Shown: positions 38,588 through 48,170, counted from the first letter of the stretch. The stretch: DNA of 56,724 nt from Nitrosomonas supralitoralis (GCF_003011925.2 NZ_PXXU01000022.1:1-56724); one strand, 5' to 3'. Made by a program: numbers and translations. Notes: a model not told the origin generated them from the sequence alone.

Positions 38588-39226
38588 ATGGCAACTTATA
38601 ATCATGAAGATCAAGACAGAGTCGATGGACTTAAAGCTTGGTGGAGCAAATATGGTACTGCAATCACTATCGTTCTGACAGTGATGGTGACAACGTTCGG
38701 GGCTATGAAAGCCTGGAAGTATTATCAACAGCAGCAAGCACAGCATGCGGCAGATTTATATACGTTGTTAAAACAGGTGCAATCGAGCAATGATTCGGAA
38801 AAAATTAACGACGCAGCACAGTTGCTTACGCAAGGATATTCATCCAGTGGATATGCTCCACGTGCGGCATTGATTGCTGCTCAAGCTGATGTTTATGCCG
38901 AGAATAGTAAGCGTGCGATCCAGAATTTACAATGGATTCTTGATCATGCAAAAGAAACCGAGATGCATGATTTGGCACGATTGAGAATGTCAGGAATTTT
39001 GTTAGATGAAGGAAAATATGACGAAGCACTAAGGCTTCTGGATGTGGGGCATGGTGAAACTTTTGCTGGATTGTATTTGGATCGCAAAGGAGATATTCAG
39101 GTAGCTGCCCAGAAAATTTCTGAAGCGCGTTTAAGCTATCAGGCAGCCATTGATAAGCTTAATAAAGGTAATAATTACTACAATATTGTACAAATGAAAT
39201 TGGATGGACTGGGCAATTCTGAATAA
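38588..39226 (+). CDS. yfgM: YfgM-like TPR membrane protein
   Basis: A 212-residue protein with a cytoplasmic N-terminus (EDQDRVDGLKAWWSKYGTAI), one transmembrane helix (ITIVLTVMVTTFGAMKAW, about residues 26-43) and periplasmic TPR-like helices (LARLRMSGILLDEGKYDEAL). The YfgM family accompanies SecYEG and periplasmic chaperones. It sits between hisS and bamB, as in E. coli and most betaproteobacteria. Confidence 0.88.
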   Translation: MATYNHEDQDRVDGLKAWWSKYGTAITIVLTVMVTTFGAMKAWKYYQQQQAQHAADLYTLLKQVQSSNDSEKINDAAQLLTQGYSSSGYAPRAALIAAQADVYAENSKRAIQNLQWILDHAKETEMHDLARLRMSGILLDEGKYDEALRLLDVGHGETFAGLYLDRKGDIQVAAQKISEARLSYQAAIDKLNKGNNYYNIVQMKLDGLGNSE

Positions 39227-40460
39227 TCTTTTAACTATTGTTATATCGAATCTTGCTGAACTCAGACGATTATTAGGGTTCTGGGTAATATCTATTTTTT
39301 TGTTGCAAGGCTGTGGTAGTACGATGAATCCATTTGATATGCGTATTATTGAAGCAATGAGTACGCAATTGTCTGATATGTTTGTTGCTGATGACGTCGT
39401 CGTTTATGAGAAGGAAGAGCTAGATGCCTTAAAATCGGTTGATAGCATTCCATTAAAATGGAAAGGTAAAGTCAGTGAAAATGAAATTGCTTCATTCTAT
39501 GCTGTATATGAAAATGAAGCGTTATATGTAGCAGATGAGGCCGGAAAGCTTACAAAATATGAAGTGGCAACCGGTAAGGAGTTGTGGCAGGTCAAAACTA
39601 AACATAAGTTTTCGGCTGGAGTAGGTGTCGGAGACGGGCTTATTCTGGTGGGAACATTTAAAGGGGAAGTGCTTGCATATAACGAATCTGGGCACATGTT
39701 ATGGCAAGCATCAGCAACTAGTGAAATTCTAAGTCCACCACAAGCGCAGAATAATATTGTGGTTGTGCGAACTGTCGATGGTCGGATATTTGGACTGGAT
39801 GCCATTGATGGAAAGCGTAAGTGGATTTATCAGGGCGCAACTCCTTCGTTGACGGTGCGAAGCACAGCAGGCATAACACTCGCTCATGGTGCTGTATTTG
39901 CGGGCTTCCCTGGTGGAAAAATGGTGGCGATGAGCTTGTTTAATGGCAATATTGGTTGGGAAGCAGCTGTTTCGCATCCACGGGGTGTCACAGAGCTTGA
40001 GCGCATGACAGATATTACAAGCGCACCTGTGGTTAATAATAGATTGGTTTGTGCTGCTGCATATCAAGGACGTGTTACTTGCTTTGCGATTAATGATGGC
40101 ACCCAAATATGGGCACGTGACTCTTCTAGCAGCGCGGGACTGGTGATGGATAATGACTATGTTTATGTGACTGAAGATAAAGGCATCGTTGCTGCATATG
40201 ATTTGCTCAGTGGGGCCAGTGTATGGAAACAAAGTAGACTTGGTAGCAAGAGATTAACACGGCCCACTATCAAAGGGCAGTATATAGTGGTTGGAGATGA
40301 TCAAGGATATGTTAATTTGCTGCGAAACTATGACGGCGTTTTAATCGCCCGCTCTGCTACCGATGGCAGTATGATTCAGAATCCTGCTTCTCCATTGCCG
40401 GACGGATTTGCAGTTCAAACGGCGAAGGGTGGCGTGTACGCTTATAGTACAAACTTTTAG
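39204..40460 (+). CDS. bamB: Outer membrane assembly lipoprotein BamB
   Basis: A beta-propeller lipoprotein with PQQ-like repeats (GKELWQVKTKHKFSAGVGV, YNESGHMLWQA, DGKRKWIYQG, RVTCFAINDGTQIWARDSS). The lipobox is LLQGC. It is the scaffold part of the BAM complex that inserts outer membrane proteins. The ATG at 39204 overlaps yfgM by 23 bases; the signal peptide proper starts later (RRLLGFWVISIFLLQG), so the true start may be an alternative codon downstream. Confidence 0.92.
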   Translation: MDWAILNNLLTIVISNLAELRRLLGFWVISIFLLQGCGSTMNPFDMRIIEAMSTQLSDMFVADDVVVYEKEELDALKSVDSIPLKWKGKVSENEIASFYAVYENEALYVADEAGKLTKYEVATGKELWQVKTKHKFSAGVGVGDGLILVGTFKGEVLAYNESGHMLWQASATSEILSPPQAQNNIVVVRTVDGRIFGLDAIDGKRKWIYQGATPSLTVRSTAGITLAHGAVFAGFPGGKMVAMSLFNGNIGWEAAVSHPRGVTELERMTDITSAPVVNNRLVCAAAYQGRVTCFAINDGTQIWARDSSSSAGLVMDNDYVYVTEDKGIVAAYDLLSGASVWKQSRLGSKRLTRPTIKGQYIVVGDDQGYVNLLRNYDGVLIARSATDGSMIQNPASPLPDGFAVQTAKGGVYAYSTNF

Positions 40461-40546
40461 AGGTTTTCAAAATTTGCCTAGAGTCTAAGGATTCGGCGAT
40501 ATTCTTAATTAATGTCACTTTGCGTGAACAATAGCTGCAAAAATTC

Positions 40547-41941
40547 ATGAAACCCACACTTGTTTTGGTTGGCCGGCCTAATGTCGGTAAATCTACTTTG
40601 TTTAACCGGTTGACGCGTACTCGTGACGCTATCGTTGCAGATATCCCAGGTTTGACGCGAGACCGGCACTATGGTACGGGCAGAGTGGGAGAAAAGCCTT
40701 ATTTGGTCATGGATACCGGCGGTTTTGAGCCTGTTATTAAAGAAGGCATTTTGCATGCTATGGCCAAGCAGACAATGCAGGCAATTGACGAAGCGGATAA
40801 AGTATTGTTCATTGTCGACGGTCGTCAGGGCGTAACCGCGCATGACAAAATTATTGCCGAGCAGTTGCGCAAGTCTGGGCAAAAAATTCTACTGGTCGTA
40901 AATAAAACCGAAGGTATGGCGACAGCCGTTGTCACAGCAGAATTCTTTGAACTGGGCTTGGGTGATCCCTGCGCGATTTCGGCGATGCATGGCGATAATA
41001 TCGGAGAGTTAGCTGATTTAGCATTGACTGATTTTCCAGAAATCGTAGAAGAATCCTTAAATAAATATCCAAAAATTGCCATTGTTGGGCGTCCAAATGT
41101 TGGAAAATCTACACTTATCAATACGTTGCTTGGAGAGGAGCGAGTAATCGCATTTGATCAACCTGGCACAACCCGAGATAGCATTTATATCGATTTTACG
41201 CACAAAGATAAACAGTACACACTGATTGACACAGCTGGATTGCGGCGTCGTGGTCAAGTGCACGAAACTATTGAAAAATTCTCAGTGATTAAAACACTTC
41301 AAGCTATTGAAGATTCTAATGTTGTGGTTTTGATCTTAGATGCTAGAAATGAGATCTCCGATCAGGATGCGCATATTGCTGGATTTATACTGGAAACAGG
41401 ACGCGCGTTAGTGATTGCGGTCAACAAGTGGGATGGCTTGGATGAATATCAGCGTACTATTATTAAGAGTGACTTGAATCGCAAATTGGCTTTTCTGAGT
41501 TTTGCACAATTGCACTATATTTCTGCATTGCATGGCACGGGGGTGAATAATTTATTGCCGTCGATTGATATAGCTTATGCGGCTGCTATGGCCGATTTGT
41601 CGACCCCTAAGCTGACGCGTGTTTTGATTGCTGCGGTTGAAAAACACCCACCCCCTCGCGGCGGTATGTCACGCCCCAAAATGCGTTATGCTCATCAAGG
41701 CGGATCCAATCCACCATTGATTATTGTGCATGGAAGTATGCTGAATCATGTGCCAGAAACATATCGACGATATCTGGAAAATACATTTCGGGAAACATTT
41801 AAATTATGGAGTACTCCATTACGGGTTGATTTTAAAGTTGGGCATAATCCTTATGCTGATAAAAAACCAGCTCCTCCTACTGAGACAGAAGCAAAACGCG
41901 CACATAGTCGGAGGCGGCGGAATCGGAAGAAATATGGATAA
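40547..41941 (+). CDS. der: Ribosome assembly GTPase Der (EngA)
   Basis: A 464-residue protein with two GTPase domains in tandem: [24 protein letters not shown] in the first; [27 protein letters not shown] in the second, then a KH-like C-terminal domain. It matures the 50S subunit. The Lys/Arg-rich tail is typical. It closes the conserved cluster; the hfq-hflX genes that often follow are not present. Confidence 0.96.
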   Translation: MKPTLVLVGRPNVGKSTLFNRLTRTRDAIVADIPGLTRDRHYGTGRVGEKPYLVMDTGGFEPVIKEGILHAMAKQTMQAIDEADKVLFIVDGRQGVTAHDKIIAEQLRKSGQKILLVVNKTEGMATAVVTAEFFELGLGDPCAISAMHGDNIGELADLALTDFPEIVEESLNKYPKIAIVGRPNVGKSTLINTLLGEERVIAFDQPGTTRDSIYIDFTHKDKQYTLIDTAGLRRRGQVHETIEKFSVIKTLQAIEDSNVVVLILDARNEISDQDAHIAGFILETGRALVIAVNKWDGLDEYQRTIIKSDLNRKLAFLSFAQLHYISALHGTGVNNLLPSIDIAYAAAMADLSTPKLTRVLIAAVEKHPPPRGGMSRPKMRYAHQGGSNPPLIIVHGSMLNHVPETYRRYLENTFRETFKLWSTPLRVDFKVGHNPYADKKPAPPTETEAKRAHSRRRRNRKKYG

Positions 41942-42158
41942 TAACGATGCACATTTGATAATCCGGAGTAAGACTTAAAAATGATTATGATAGGTGTTTG
42001 GATGTAAATTCAGAAGTGGCACAAGCAGTTAAAGCCTGAAAAGAAAGTGTTTGTTAATTCGTGTCCAATTTTGAGACACTATTTCGTGAAGTTGTGATTT
42101 ATGCAACAAATTTCTAATGTTTGAGTGAAGCATTAAGTATTATCTGGAATGGTTTGAT

Positions 42159-42178
42159 TATGTGAATTTTGTCACATA
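42159..42178. promoter_or_regulatory. CRP/FNR-family palindrome
   Basis: TATGTGA, six bases, TCACATA: a perfect inverted repeat with the TGTGA-N6-TCACA core of the CRP consensus. It lies downstream of der and about 730 bases before the response regulator, in non-coding DNA. The regulated transcript is not identified. Confidence 0.55.
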
Positions 42179-42497
42179 TAAATTGTATATTTTTTGTTAA
42201 TATCGAAATGAAATTAAGCATAAAATTTGTAAGAATTAATCAGCAATTTAAAGTTTTGATGTAATATAAAATGAAATAAGAGAGTTTGATCGTGATTATA
42301 TTTTATTGGCTGTAACCGAATCGATTAAGTTGATGAACGATCCCTATGTAAATAGGAAGTGAATAAATAATATAATAATTAATGTATTATAAGTGATCTT
42401 TCCATTTTATTCTTGGATATTTTTGGTCTTAAAATAAACTGTAGGGTGGAGGAAATTGTACCAACGCGATCTTGCGGTAGAATTTGTGCCTAACATT

Positions 42498-42513
42498 AAT
42501 CTCTGCAGAGATT
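42498..42513. promoter_or_regulatory. 16-bp perfect palindrome
   Basis: AATCTCTGCAGAGATT is an exact palindrome in non-coding DNA. It could be an operator or a hairpin; no matching regulator family is recognised. Confidence 0.35.
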
Positions 42514-42828
42514 CTTACAATTCACTTTAAATAATTCTAAAAATATTTAAAGTTATTTAGAAATAATCCGAATATAACTCTGCTTTATTAGAGGATAGAA
42601 CACTGACTTGATACGAGGTAGAAAAGAAAATTTTTAATGATTATTTTTTTATGGAGTCATATCTAAGCATATAAACTTGATTATGCACATTCATGAAGTT
42701 TTACATGATAAGTAATTGAAGAATATTATGTTATATTTCTATAAATAAATATACATTTGCGGTTAAGAATTTTATATAAAGCTTGTTCACGTAAGCATAA
42801 TTAATTATTCTTAATTCAATAAGTTCAT

Positions 42829-42855
42829 TAAATTGTTCTTGCAGCAAGCCGAAAG
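42829..42855 (+). promoter_or_regulatory. Possible sigma-28 promoter of the dual-receiver regulator
   Basis: TAAATTGT, eleven bases, GCCGAAAG fits the FliA consensus TAAAGTTT-N11-GCCGATAA at 12 of 16 positions with exact spacing. It ends 50 bases before the ATG at 42906. The match is weaker than that of flgM. Confidence 0.5.
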
Positions 42856-42905
42856 GTAGTATGTTAAAAGATAATTTGTAGTAAACCTGTCTAAAGGTAA
42901 AGATA

Positions 42906-44072
42906 ATGGCCAACAAAGCAGAACATGTAATTGCGAGAATTGCGCATAAACGTCCGGATGTTACCAGAGTTCTGGTTGTCGTTGACAAATATGTTTCTGG
43001 TCAAACCTTAAAGAATCTACTTCAAGAATGGGAATACAATATCACTGGAATTTGCACATCAAGTCAAGAAGCTTTGGAAAGAATAAATGAAGATAAGCCA
43101 CATCTTATTCTTACTGACATTGAATTAAATGATTGTGATGGAATATATTTTACACAACACTTGAATTTGCAATCAGACAATTCGAATCTTTGCATATATT
43201 TTACAGCATATGCTAGTGATTCAATTGTACAACGTACAACGATGCTTGCTTCTGCGATAGGATGTGATATTAATAAATATAATACAGAGAAGCAATATGC
43301 TGATTTTGAGTCTTGTTTTTGTCAACGTCTCGGTATTGATATTACTAATAATGTTAACCTGCCTGCAGAGCAACCTATCAAGGTTTTATTGGTTGATGAT
43401 CAGCAAATTGTCCTGTGGGGCTTAGAGAAATTAATAAATAGCAAGCATCCAAGAATGGAAGTTATTGGCACAGCCACAAATATTTCTGATGCCAAACAAC
43501 TTGTCGTTGATAAAATGCCGGATATTATTATATTAAATATATACTTGGATGAAGTTGAATGTGTAAAGCATATTCCATTTTTTTCTAGTGAAGGGAATGC
43601 GCGAGTGATGATATTCACCGATACACAAGATAAAGAAGTAATTGATCGCGCTGTATTAAGCGGCGCACGAGGTATTGTGCACAGAAAAGAATCGATGGAA
43701 ACGATGCTCAGAGCTATAGAAAAAATTCATGAGGGAGAGTTATGGCTTGATCGAATAACAACTGGTCGCATTTTTCTCCAAAGCTCACGTATGAGGGGGA
43801 AGGTGCCTCCCGATACTAGCACTGATAAGATTACAATGCTTACTCGTAAGGAATGTATGATTCTTAGAGCATTCTCAGATGGCACTGGTGGAGAACAAAA
43901 CAAGCAAATTGCTGCAAAATTATGTATGAGTGAACATACTTTGCGTAACCATTTAACTTCTATTTTTAGCAAGTTGGGGGTCAAAAATCGATTCAGCTTA
44001 TTTGCTTACGCTAAGCAGCATTTTCAACAATTAGAATCCTCTGTAACCAAATCGTTAAATGATTACAATTAA
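42906..44072 (+). CDS. Dual-receiver LuxR-type regulator with a degenerate second receiver
   Basis: A 388-residue protein. The first receiver (about residues 20-145) has Asp71 in LILTDIELNDCDG at the phospho-acceptor position and FTAYAS. The second receiver (about 157-275) starts KVLLVDDQQIV but has Asn211 in IIILNIYLDE where Asp is expected, so it should not be phosphorylated in the usual way. The end is a LuxR helix-turn-helix (LTRKECMILRAF, NKQIAAKLCMSEHTLRNHLT, IFSKLGVKNRFSLFAYA). No kinase gene is adjacent. A sigma-28-like promoter lies upstream, so it may belong to the motility regulon. The target genes are unknown. Confidence 0.85.
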   Translation: MANKAEHVIARIAHKRPDVTRVLVVVDKYVSGQTLKNLLQEWEYNITGICTSSQEALERINEDKPHLILTDIELNDCDGIYFTQHLNLQSDNSNLCIYFTAYASDSIVQRTTMLASAIGCDINKYNTEKQYADFESCFCQRLGIDITNNVNLPAEQPIKVLLVDDQQIVLWGLEKLINSKHPRMEVIGTATNISDAKQLVVDKMPDIIILNIYLDEVECVKHIPFFSSEGNARVMIFTDTQDKEVIDRAVLSGARGIVHRKESMETMLRAIEKIHEGELWLDRITTGRIFLQSSRMRGKVPPDTSTDKITMLTRKECMILRAFSDGTGGEQNKQIAAKLCMSEHTLRNHLTSIFSKLGVKNRFSLFAYAKQHFQQLESSVTKSLNDYN

Positions 44073-44363
44073 GGGAGTCTGGAGAAAATCCAACAATTAT
44101 TTCGTAGAGAACAAAAGAAGAAAAATAATTTTATTTTAAAGGTATTGGTTTTAATACTTTATTTCTAATTTGTTGCAAAAGTTGCATTGAATACCCAATT
44201 AGATCGAGAGGTTTTTAAATACAGAAATAATGAAATGAGTGCCTGCAATCCCGAACGATATCGAAGTGCTTAGTGGTAGTGCTTTATATACAGTAGCTGA
44301 GATTGAATGAATCGCCAGCTGGCAGATAACAGTGCTACCTATTGATTCGGAAAAAGTAGTATC

Positions 44364-44978
44364 TTATTTATTGAAGTTGTTCCTTGTAATAGCATATTCA
44401 GACTCTGATAAAGAAAATTGATAAATTGTGTGTTCAATTTGTTCAATTTGTTCAATTTGTTGTGTATTGACAAAATTTATTGACTGTCTTCCCTGTAAAA
44501 GCTTCGATCTAATCAGCATATCACTTGCAAAAAAGCGAGAGTTATCAATTTCGCAAAAGGTTCTAATTCTAATTGAAACAAAGATATTAACATTTTCACG
44601 TCCATAACTCGTCGCTGAGCGAATAGCAATCAATTGATCGGCCTTAAGTAGTTCAATGAGCTCATCGATAACACTAAAGGGGAGGCAGAGCTTCTTAATA
44701 ATTTGACGCAAGGTAAAAGTCCCCGCTTCTTGATAAACAGCCTTTAATAAAAGGTCGCTAAGAAACGCCTCACTTAATCCTGTACTGATGATTTTTAACG
44801 GTATAGGCGGAACCGGATGAAGTATTTTCTTTATCTGTTCAGGGGTTAAAAAGCCTAATGAAACCAAGCTATCTTCTAATTTTCCACCACTCTGTTTCTG
44901 GTTGATCTTTGCCTGAACTAATTGTGCCGCTGATATGAGTCGTTCTCTAATTAATAATTCACCAATTGGATCTGCCAT
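44364..44978 (-). CDS. GspE/PilB N-domain-like protein, probably truncated
   Basis: A 204-residue protein. Residues 1-50 (IGELLIRERLISAAQLVQA, SLVSLGFLTPEQI) match the N-terminal domain of type II secretion/type IV pilus ATPases. Residues 60-125 (LSEAFLSDLLLKAVYQEAG, VIDELIELLKADQLI) look like a winged-helix segment found in a family of AAA ATPases with the same N-terminus. After GRENVNIF the sequence loses family character, and no ATPase domain follows on either strand. The tail has a threefold Gln-Ile-Glu repeat. It may be a broken ATPase gene or a standalone adaptor. AAGGAAAG precedes the start. Confidence 0.65.
   Translation of the reverse strand: MADPIGELLIRERLISAAQLVQAKINQKQSGGKLEDSLVSLGFLTPEQIKKILHPVPPIPLKIISTGLSEAFLSDLLLKAVYQEAGTFTLRQIIKKLCLPFSVIDELIELLKADQLIAIRSATSYGRENVNIFVSIRIRTFCEIDNSRFFASDMLIRSKLLQGRQSINFVNTQQIEQIEQIEHTIYQFSLSESEYAITRNNFNK
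44432..44458. repeat. 9-bp tandem repeat, three copies
   Basis: GTTCAATTT occurs three times head to tail inside the minus-strand gene at 44364-44978, coding for QIEQIEQIE. It is in frame, so copy-number change would not break the frame. Confidence 0.8.
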
Positions 44979-45073
44979 AACACTTTCCTTAATATAAAAG
45001 ATTAAAAGTAATAAGCTGATGTTTCACTAGATAACGAATCGTCCCGATATTTCTGGAAACTTTTTTGTTTGAG

Positions 45074-45202
45074 TCAGGCTGCATCAACTGACCCTTTTAA
45101 TTGGCGATAATATGTCATTTCAAATTCTGCCGGTGGAATATTTCCAATCGGTTCCAGTAACCGGCGATTGTTGAACCAGTCAACACACTCCAGGGTGGCA
45201 AT
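45074..45202 (-). pseudogene. IS3-family transposase C-terminal remnant
   Basis: The last 42 residues of the open frame read IATLECVDWFNNRRLLEPIG followed by NIPPAEFEMTYYRQLKGSVDAA, the conserved C-terminus of IS3-family OrfB (DDE) transposases. Residues upstream in the same frame (to 45358) lack transposase motifs, and the catalytic triad is missing. A sequence from its end (45067-45092) recurs inverted at 48322-48347. Confidence 0.8.
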
Positions 45203-45497
45203 TCCATTTGCACAGTGATACTGTGAATCAATCTGTAAGCAGTTCTGCATAATTGAGTTCAGCAATTGGGTAAAGATCGTAGAGGTAGCTGGTTGAGTAT
45301 TCGTGGAATACTGAAGGTAATTGTCACCAAAGCCAAGAAAATAGCATTTTTGGATCAAAATAACTAAGCCATTGATATAAAGACATGATTTATAAATGAC
45401 TCTCTATTTAGTGTGAGCTGCGGATTAATAGTCAGAAACTCCATCGAGTGTTAACTGCCTTGGAAATGTGTTGACTTCATCTTCCGCCAAATTATTA

Positions 45498-46118
45498 CTA
45501 CACTTTGACATTGAGAATGGAGTGCAGAACAACAGAGCCTTCAACTGTATGCAACCAAATAAGCCCACCACAGTTAATTATGACGGTTGCCCAGAAAGTG
45601 ATTTGAAACGACTGTTTCTTTGACTTATGGCGCAGAAACCTTTGAGCAAGTAATGCTCCAGGCCAACCGCCTATTAGTCCAAGAAGATGTAAGGTACTTT
45701 CTGGGGTTCTCCAATGGTTATTCTGTGCTGCTGATTTGTCCAGTGCATAGGCCGCAAATGCCATGATACTTGCACTAAGATAAAAACCTAGAACGATAGT
45801 AGGTAGCTTTCCAGCAAACACCGAGGCTGCCACCAAAATAACAAAAAGAATGACCCACACAAGCGAAATAGACCTTCTGTCTTGCGTAGAAGAGGTGGCA
45901 GGCAAGCGGCCAACCACGAATGCTACATTCTCAGCTCGCATGCGACCCTTTTGATCAGTTTTTAACTCGTAGGACACAATTTGATTTTCGGTAGGGCGCC
46001 GCTTTCTATTAGTACATGCATTGATGTGAACAAACACCTGCTCAACACCACTATGTTTAGTAATAAAACCGAATCCTTGATCGTCATTCCAACTTGTTAT
46101 CTTACCCTGATAACGCAT
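45498..46118 (-). CDS. Cold-shock domain + DUF1294 membrane protein
   Basis: A 206-residue fusion. Residues 1-70 are a cold-shock RNA-binding domain (GKITSWNDDQGFGFIT, VFVHINAC), followed by a transmembrane segment, and then DUF1294 with two more hydrophobic helices (YALDKSAAQNNHWRTPEST, LHLLGLIGGWPGALLAQRFL, RHKSKKQSF). This fusion is common in proteobacteria; the role is unknown. It should bind nucleic acid on the cytoplasmic face of the inner membrane. Confidence 0.9.
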   Translation of the reverse strand: MRYQGKITSWNDDQGFGFITKHSGVEQVFVHINACTNRKRRPTENQIVSYELKTDQKGRMRAENVAFVVGRLPATSSTQDRRSISLVWVILFVILVAASVFAGKLPTIVLGFYLSASIMAFAAYALDKSAAQNNHWRTPESTLHLLGLIGGWPGALLAQRFLRHKSKKQSFQITFWATVIINCGGLIWLHTVEGSVVLHSILNVKV

Positions 46119-46442
46119 AGCAAATCCTCAGTGAATAAAATTGAAGTATGTTATCGACAAAATCTTTTGTAATTTTAGTGTCAATTAATACTTGCGTGGA
46201 TGCACCTATAAAGTCACCTGCCAATTATTTGAAACAATCATCACCGGTGCAATCACTTCTCGCAAATAAACACCGTAAACCAAAGGGGGCAGATCAATGC
46301 TTTACTGATGAAATTGAGAAATCGAGAGTGGGATATTTTATGTACGTCATGAAATAAGATTAGCATCCCTAGTCAATTTGCCCAGGGCATCACTTTGAAA
46401 TGGAATTCTCAGTGTGACTTCTTCTAAAGCATTAAGAAAGAA
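46119..46442. other. Intergenic region upstream of the CSD/DUF1294 gene
   Basis: Just over 300 bases, with no credible gene. An open frame at 46148-46357 on the plus strand has no ribosome site or recognisable motif. The CSD gene promoter should lie at its left edge. Confidence 0.3.
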
Positions 46443-46519
46443 TGGCGCGCCCGGCAGGATTCGAACCCACGACCACTTGGTTCGAAGCCAAGTACTCTAT
46501 CCAACTGAGCTACGGGCGC
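46443..46519 (-). tRNA. tRNA-Arg (anticodon UCG)
   Basis: Seventy-seven bases including an encoded CCA. Acceptor arms GCGCCCG and CGGGCGC pair fully; the D arm is GCTC...GAGT; the anticodon stem CTTGG/CCAAG holds the loop CTTCGAA with anticodon TCG; the T arm is GTGGG-TTCGAAT-CCTGC (one G-U or mismatch pair). It reads CGA codons. The discriminator is G. Confidence 0.95.
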
Positions 46520-46605
46520 TCTATCTATATCTTACATAGTCTCCGAAAAGCGGACACCTTTAACCTTGATCCTTTAAGCAACCTTGCGAATACTGATTGA
46601 AATCG

Positions 46606-46824
46606 TTACTTTTTGTGCTTGCCCTTACCCATCTGGTTACCAATAACACCGCCTACAGTTGCACCTCCAATCGTTCCCAGAGTGCTACCATTAGTAAGGA
46701 CGGCGCCACCGACAGCTCCGACACCCGCTCCTAAAGCTGTGTTTCTATCCCGTGTTGACATACCTGAACAACCACTTAAGGCGACTATTACTATTATGAC
46801 TACCGCGTTGACTATAATTTTCAT
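46606..46824 (-). CDS. Glycine-zipper lipoprotein (OsmB-like)
   Basis: A 72-residue lipoprotein with signal KIIVNAVVIIVIVALSGCSG (lipobox LSGC) and a glycine-zipper segment (GAGVGAVGGAVLTNG, GTIGGATVGGVIGNQMGKG) like OsmB/SlyB-type proteins. These sit in the outer membrane. AAGGTG lies five bases before the ATG at 46824, so that start is chosen over 46842. Confidence 0.85.
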   Translation of the reverse strand: MKIIVNAVVIIVIVALSGCSGMSTRDRNTALGAGVGAVGGAVLTNGSTLGTIGGATVGGVIGNQMGKGKHKK

Positions 46825-46842
46825 TGAAGCACCTTTTGCCAA

Positions 46843-47228
46843 ATTTAAAAATATCGGAAGATTTCTTTATTTCTTTAATATTGCAACCAATCGTTTAGAA
46901 AAGTCGAAGAGGGCGATTCCTAAAATAGTTTTTGCAGCAATATTCATGCTGTGCTGCATAGCGATCGTGCGAGAGATAGCTTGGTATTGTCTTAACTTAT
47001 TGCCCAACTAATAATGGATCTAGCTCGATCGTTGAATAATACTGCGAGGAAAAGCTATTGTTTTATCAGTAACGTCGCAGTGGTCTGTTAAATTTCTAGC
47101 GGTAGCATAAAAAATAATAATTCGCATACGCTTGCAAGACCTTCTAAAGCATTTGTATCGGAATGAGCGTAAATAACTAATATAACCGGGGGCCTAAACC
47201 TCCATTCTGGTTTAAATCTGAAACTAAT
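46843..47228. other. Intergenic region, no gene recognised
   Basis: No credible frame. Moderately structured text near 47187-47209 (GGGGGCCTAAACCTCC) could form a weak hairpin downstream of the PEP-CTERM gene on the minus strand; it lacks a clear T tract. Confidence 0.3.
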
Positions 47229-48005
47229 TTAAATGGCTGATTCTTTTCTGCGTCGCGCTACGAAACCCAACAGCCCCAGTCCAGCTAATAACATGGCATA
47301 AATTTCTGGTTCAGGAATAGGAAGCGGAGAGACAAAAGGAACGGAGGCAACGTATGCCAGCTCGTTGGCCAACAGCCCCCTTGCATCAACTCCGGGATAG
47401 TGAAAGTTTGTTGTTGTTTGCCCGCCAAAGGCAACGAATCCGCTACCCCAATCCATGACACTAAATATACTTCCTGCAGACCCGTCAATTAGACTTGTGA
47501 GAGGACCGGTTACCGTTGCATGAGAAAAGAAGCTTCCTGTGTATTCGGTTGCAATACCGCCGTATGTGAGCCCAGCTGATACACCAGCGGTATTGATAGT
47601 TGCAACAGAACTGTGAGTAGACTGAGCAGAGTCATAATGCAGAGTAACACCAAATCCTAATGAAAATGTTTCTCCTTCGTTAGGGGCAGAATTGATAAAT
47701 AGATGGCCACCTCCTGCAACATAGTTCTCAAGGAAGCTTTGATTGCCCCCAATAAATGACGAAAGCTCGTTTGCATTGTTGTCGCTTCCATCAAGAAATA
47801 CAAATTTCGCCCCACTGAAATCAGCGATGTTATACCCGGACTTACTCCAGTTGGTCGCACCGAATACTGCTGACATCGCGCTATCGTTTGTCTTATTTTC
47901 CCATGGATCTTGACTCGTCTGGTAGACATAATCAGCTGCGTAAGTAGTCGACGAAAAAGCAAAAAATGCTATTGCAATCGCGTTAAATTTAAACTTAGCA
48001 AGCAT
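47229..48005 (-). CDS. PEP-CTERM sorting domain protein, hypothetical exported
   Basis: A 258-residue protein with a signal peptide (KFKFNAIAIAFFAFSSTTYA) and a C-terminal PEP-CTERM tripartite tail: PIPEPEIYAMLLAGLGLLGF then ARRRK. Such tails are cut by exosortase and tie the protein to exopolysaccharide/biofilm export. The central part is rich in Gly, Ser, Thr and Asn with no known domain (FVFLDGSDNNANELSSFIGG, YVAGGGHLFINSAPNEG); the GGHLFIN stretch recalls DUF4350-like/ThuA-type folds, which is a guess. The start at 48005 has AGAGAG upstream. No exosortase gene is in the window. Confidence 0.88.
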   Translation of the reverse strand: MLAKFKFNAIAIAFFAFSSTTYAADYVYQTSQDPWENKTNDSAMSAVFGATNWSKSGYNIADFSGAKFVFLDGSDNNANELSSFIGGNQSFLENYVAGGGHLFINSAPNEGETFSLGFGVTLHYDSAQSTHSSVATINTAGVSAGLTYGGIATEYTGSFFSHATVTGPLTSLIDGSAGSIFSVMDWGSGFVAFGGQTTTNFHYPGVDARGLLANELAYVASVPFVSPLPIPEPEIYAMLLAGLGLLGFVARRRKESAI

Positions 48006-48170
48006 AACAATCTCTCTTGAAATCAATTAATAAAATGTACATTCACTGGCTTTTCATTATACCTAATAATCCATTTAAGGTCTTTAGTTAGAATACTGTG
48101 CTTTTCTGGATCAGAGTGAGTGAAATCTCCTTTTGTATTTGAACATGACACTAGCCTAGCCCGGCTGGCA
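48006..48170. other. Upstream region of the PEP-CTERM gene
   Basis: Non-coding; should hold the promoter of the minus-strand PEP-CTERM gene. Nothing distinct is seen. Confidence 0.3.

Larger units (their letters stand above)
41942..42828. other. Long non-coding stretch between der and the response regulator
   Basis: Nearly 0.9 kb with no credible open frame. It holds a CRP-like palindrome (42159-42178), a 16-bp palindrome (42498-42513) and, at its right edge, a sigma-28-like promoter. The size and structured sites leave room for an untranslated leader or a small RNA, but no terminator was seen. Confidence 0.45.

Noticed and set aside
42017..42031. TGGCAC as a sigma-54 -24 element
   Set aside because: The -12 TTGC is absent at the required spacing.
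42281..42300. AGAGTTTGATC resembles the 5' end of 16S rRNA
   Set aside because: Only eleven bases match and the following sequence diverges at once; no rRNA follows.
44239..44418. Plus-strand reading with one TGA that looks weakly protein-like
   Set aside because: Partly overlaps the minus-strand gene and has no motif or ribosome site.
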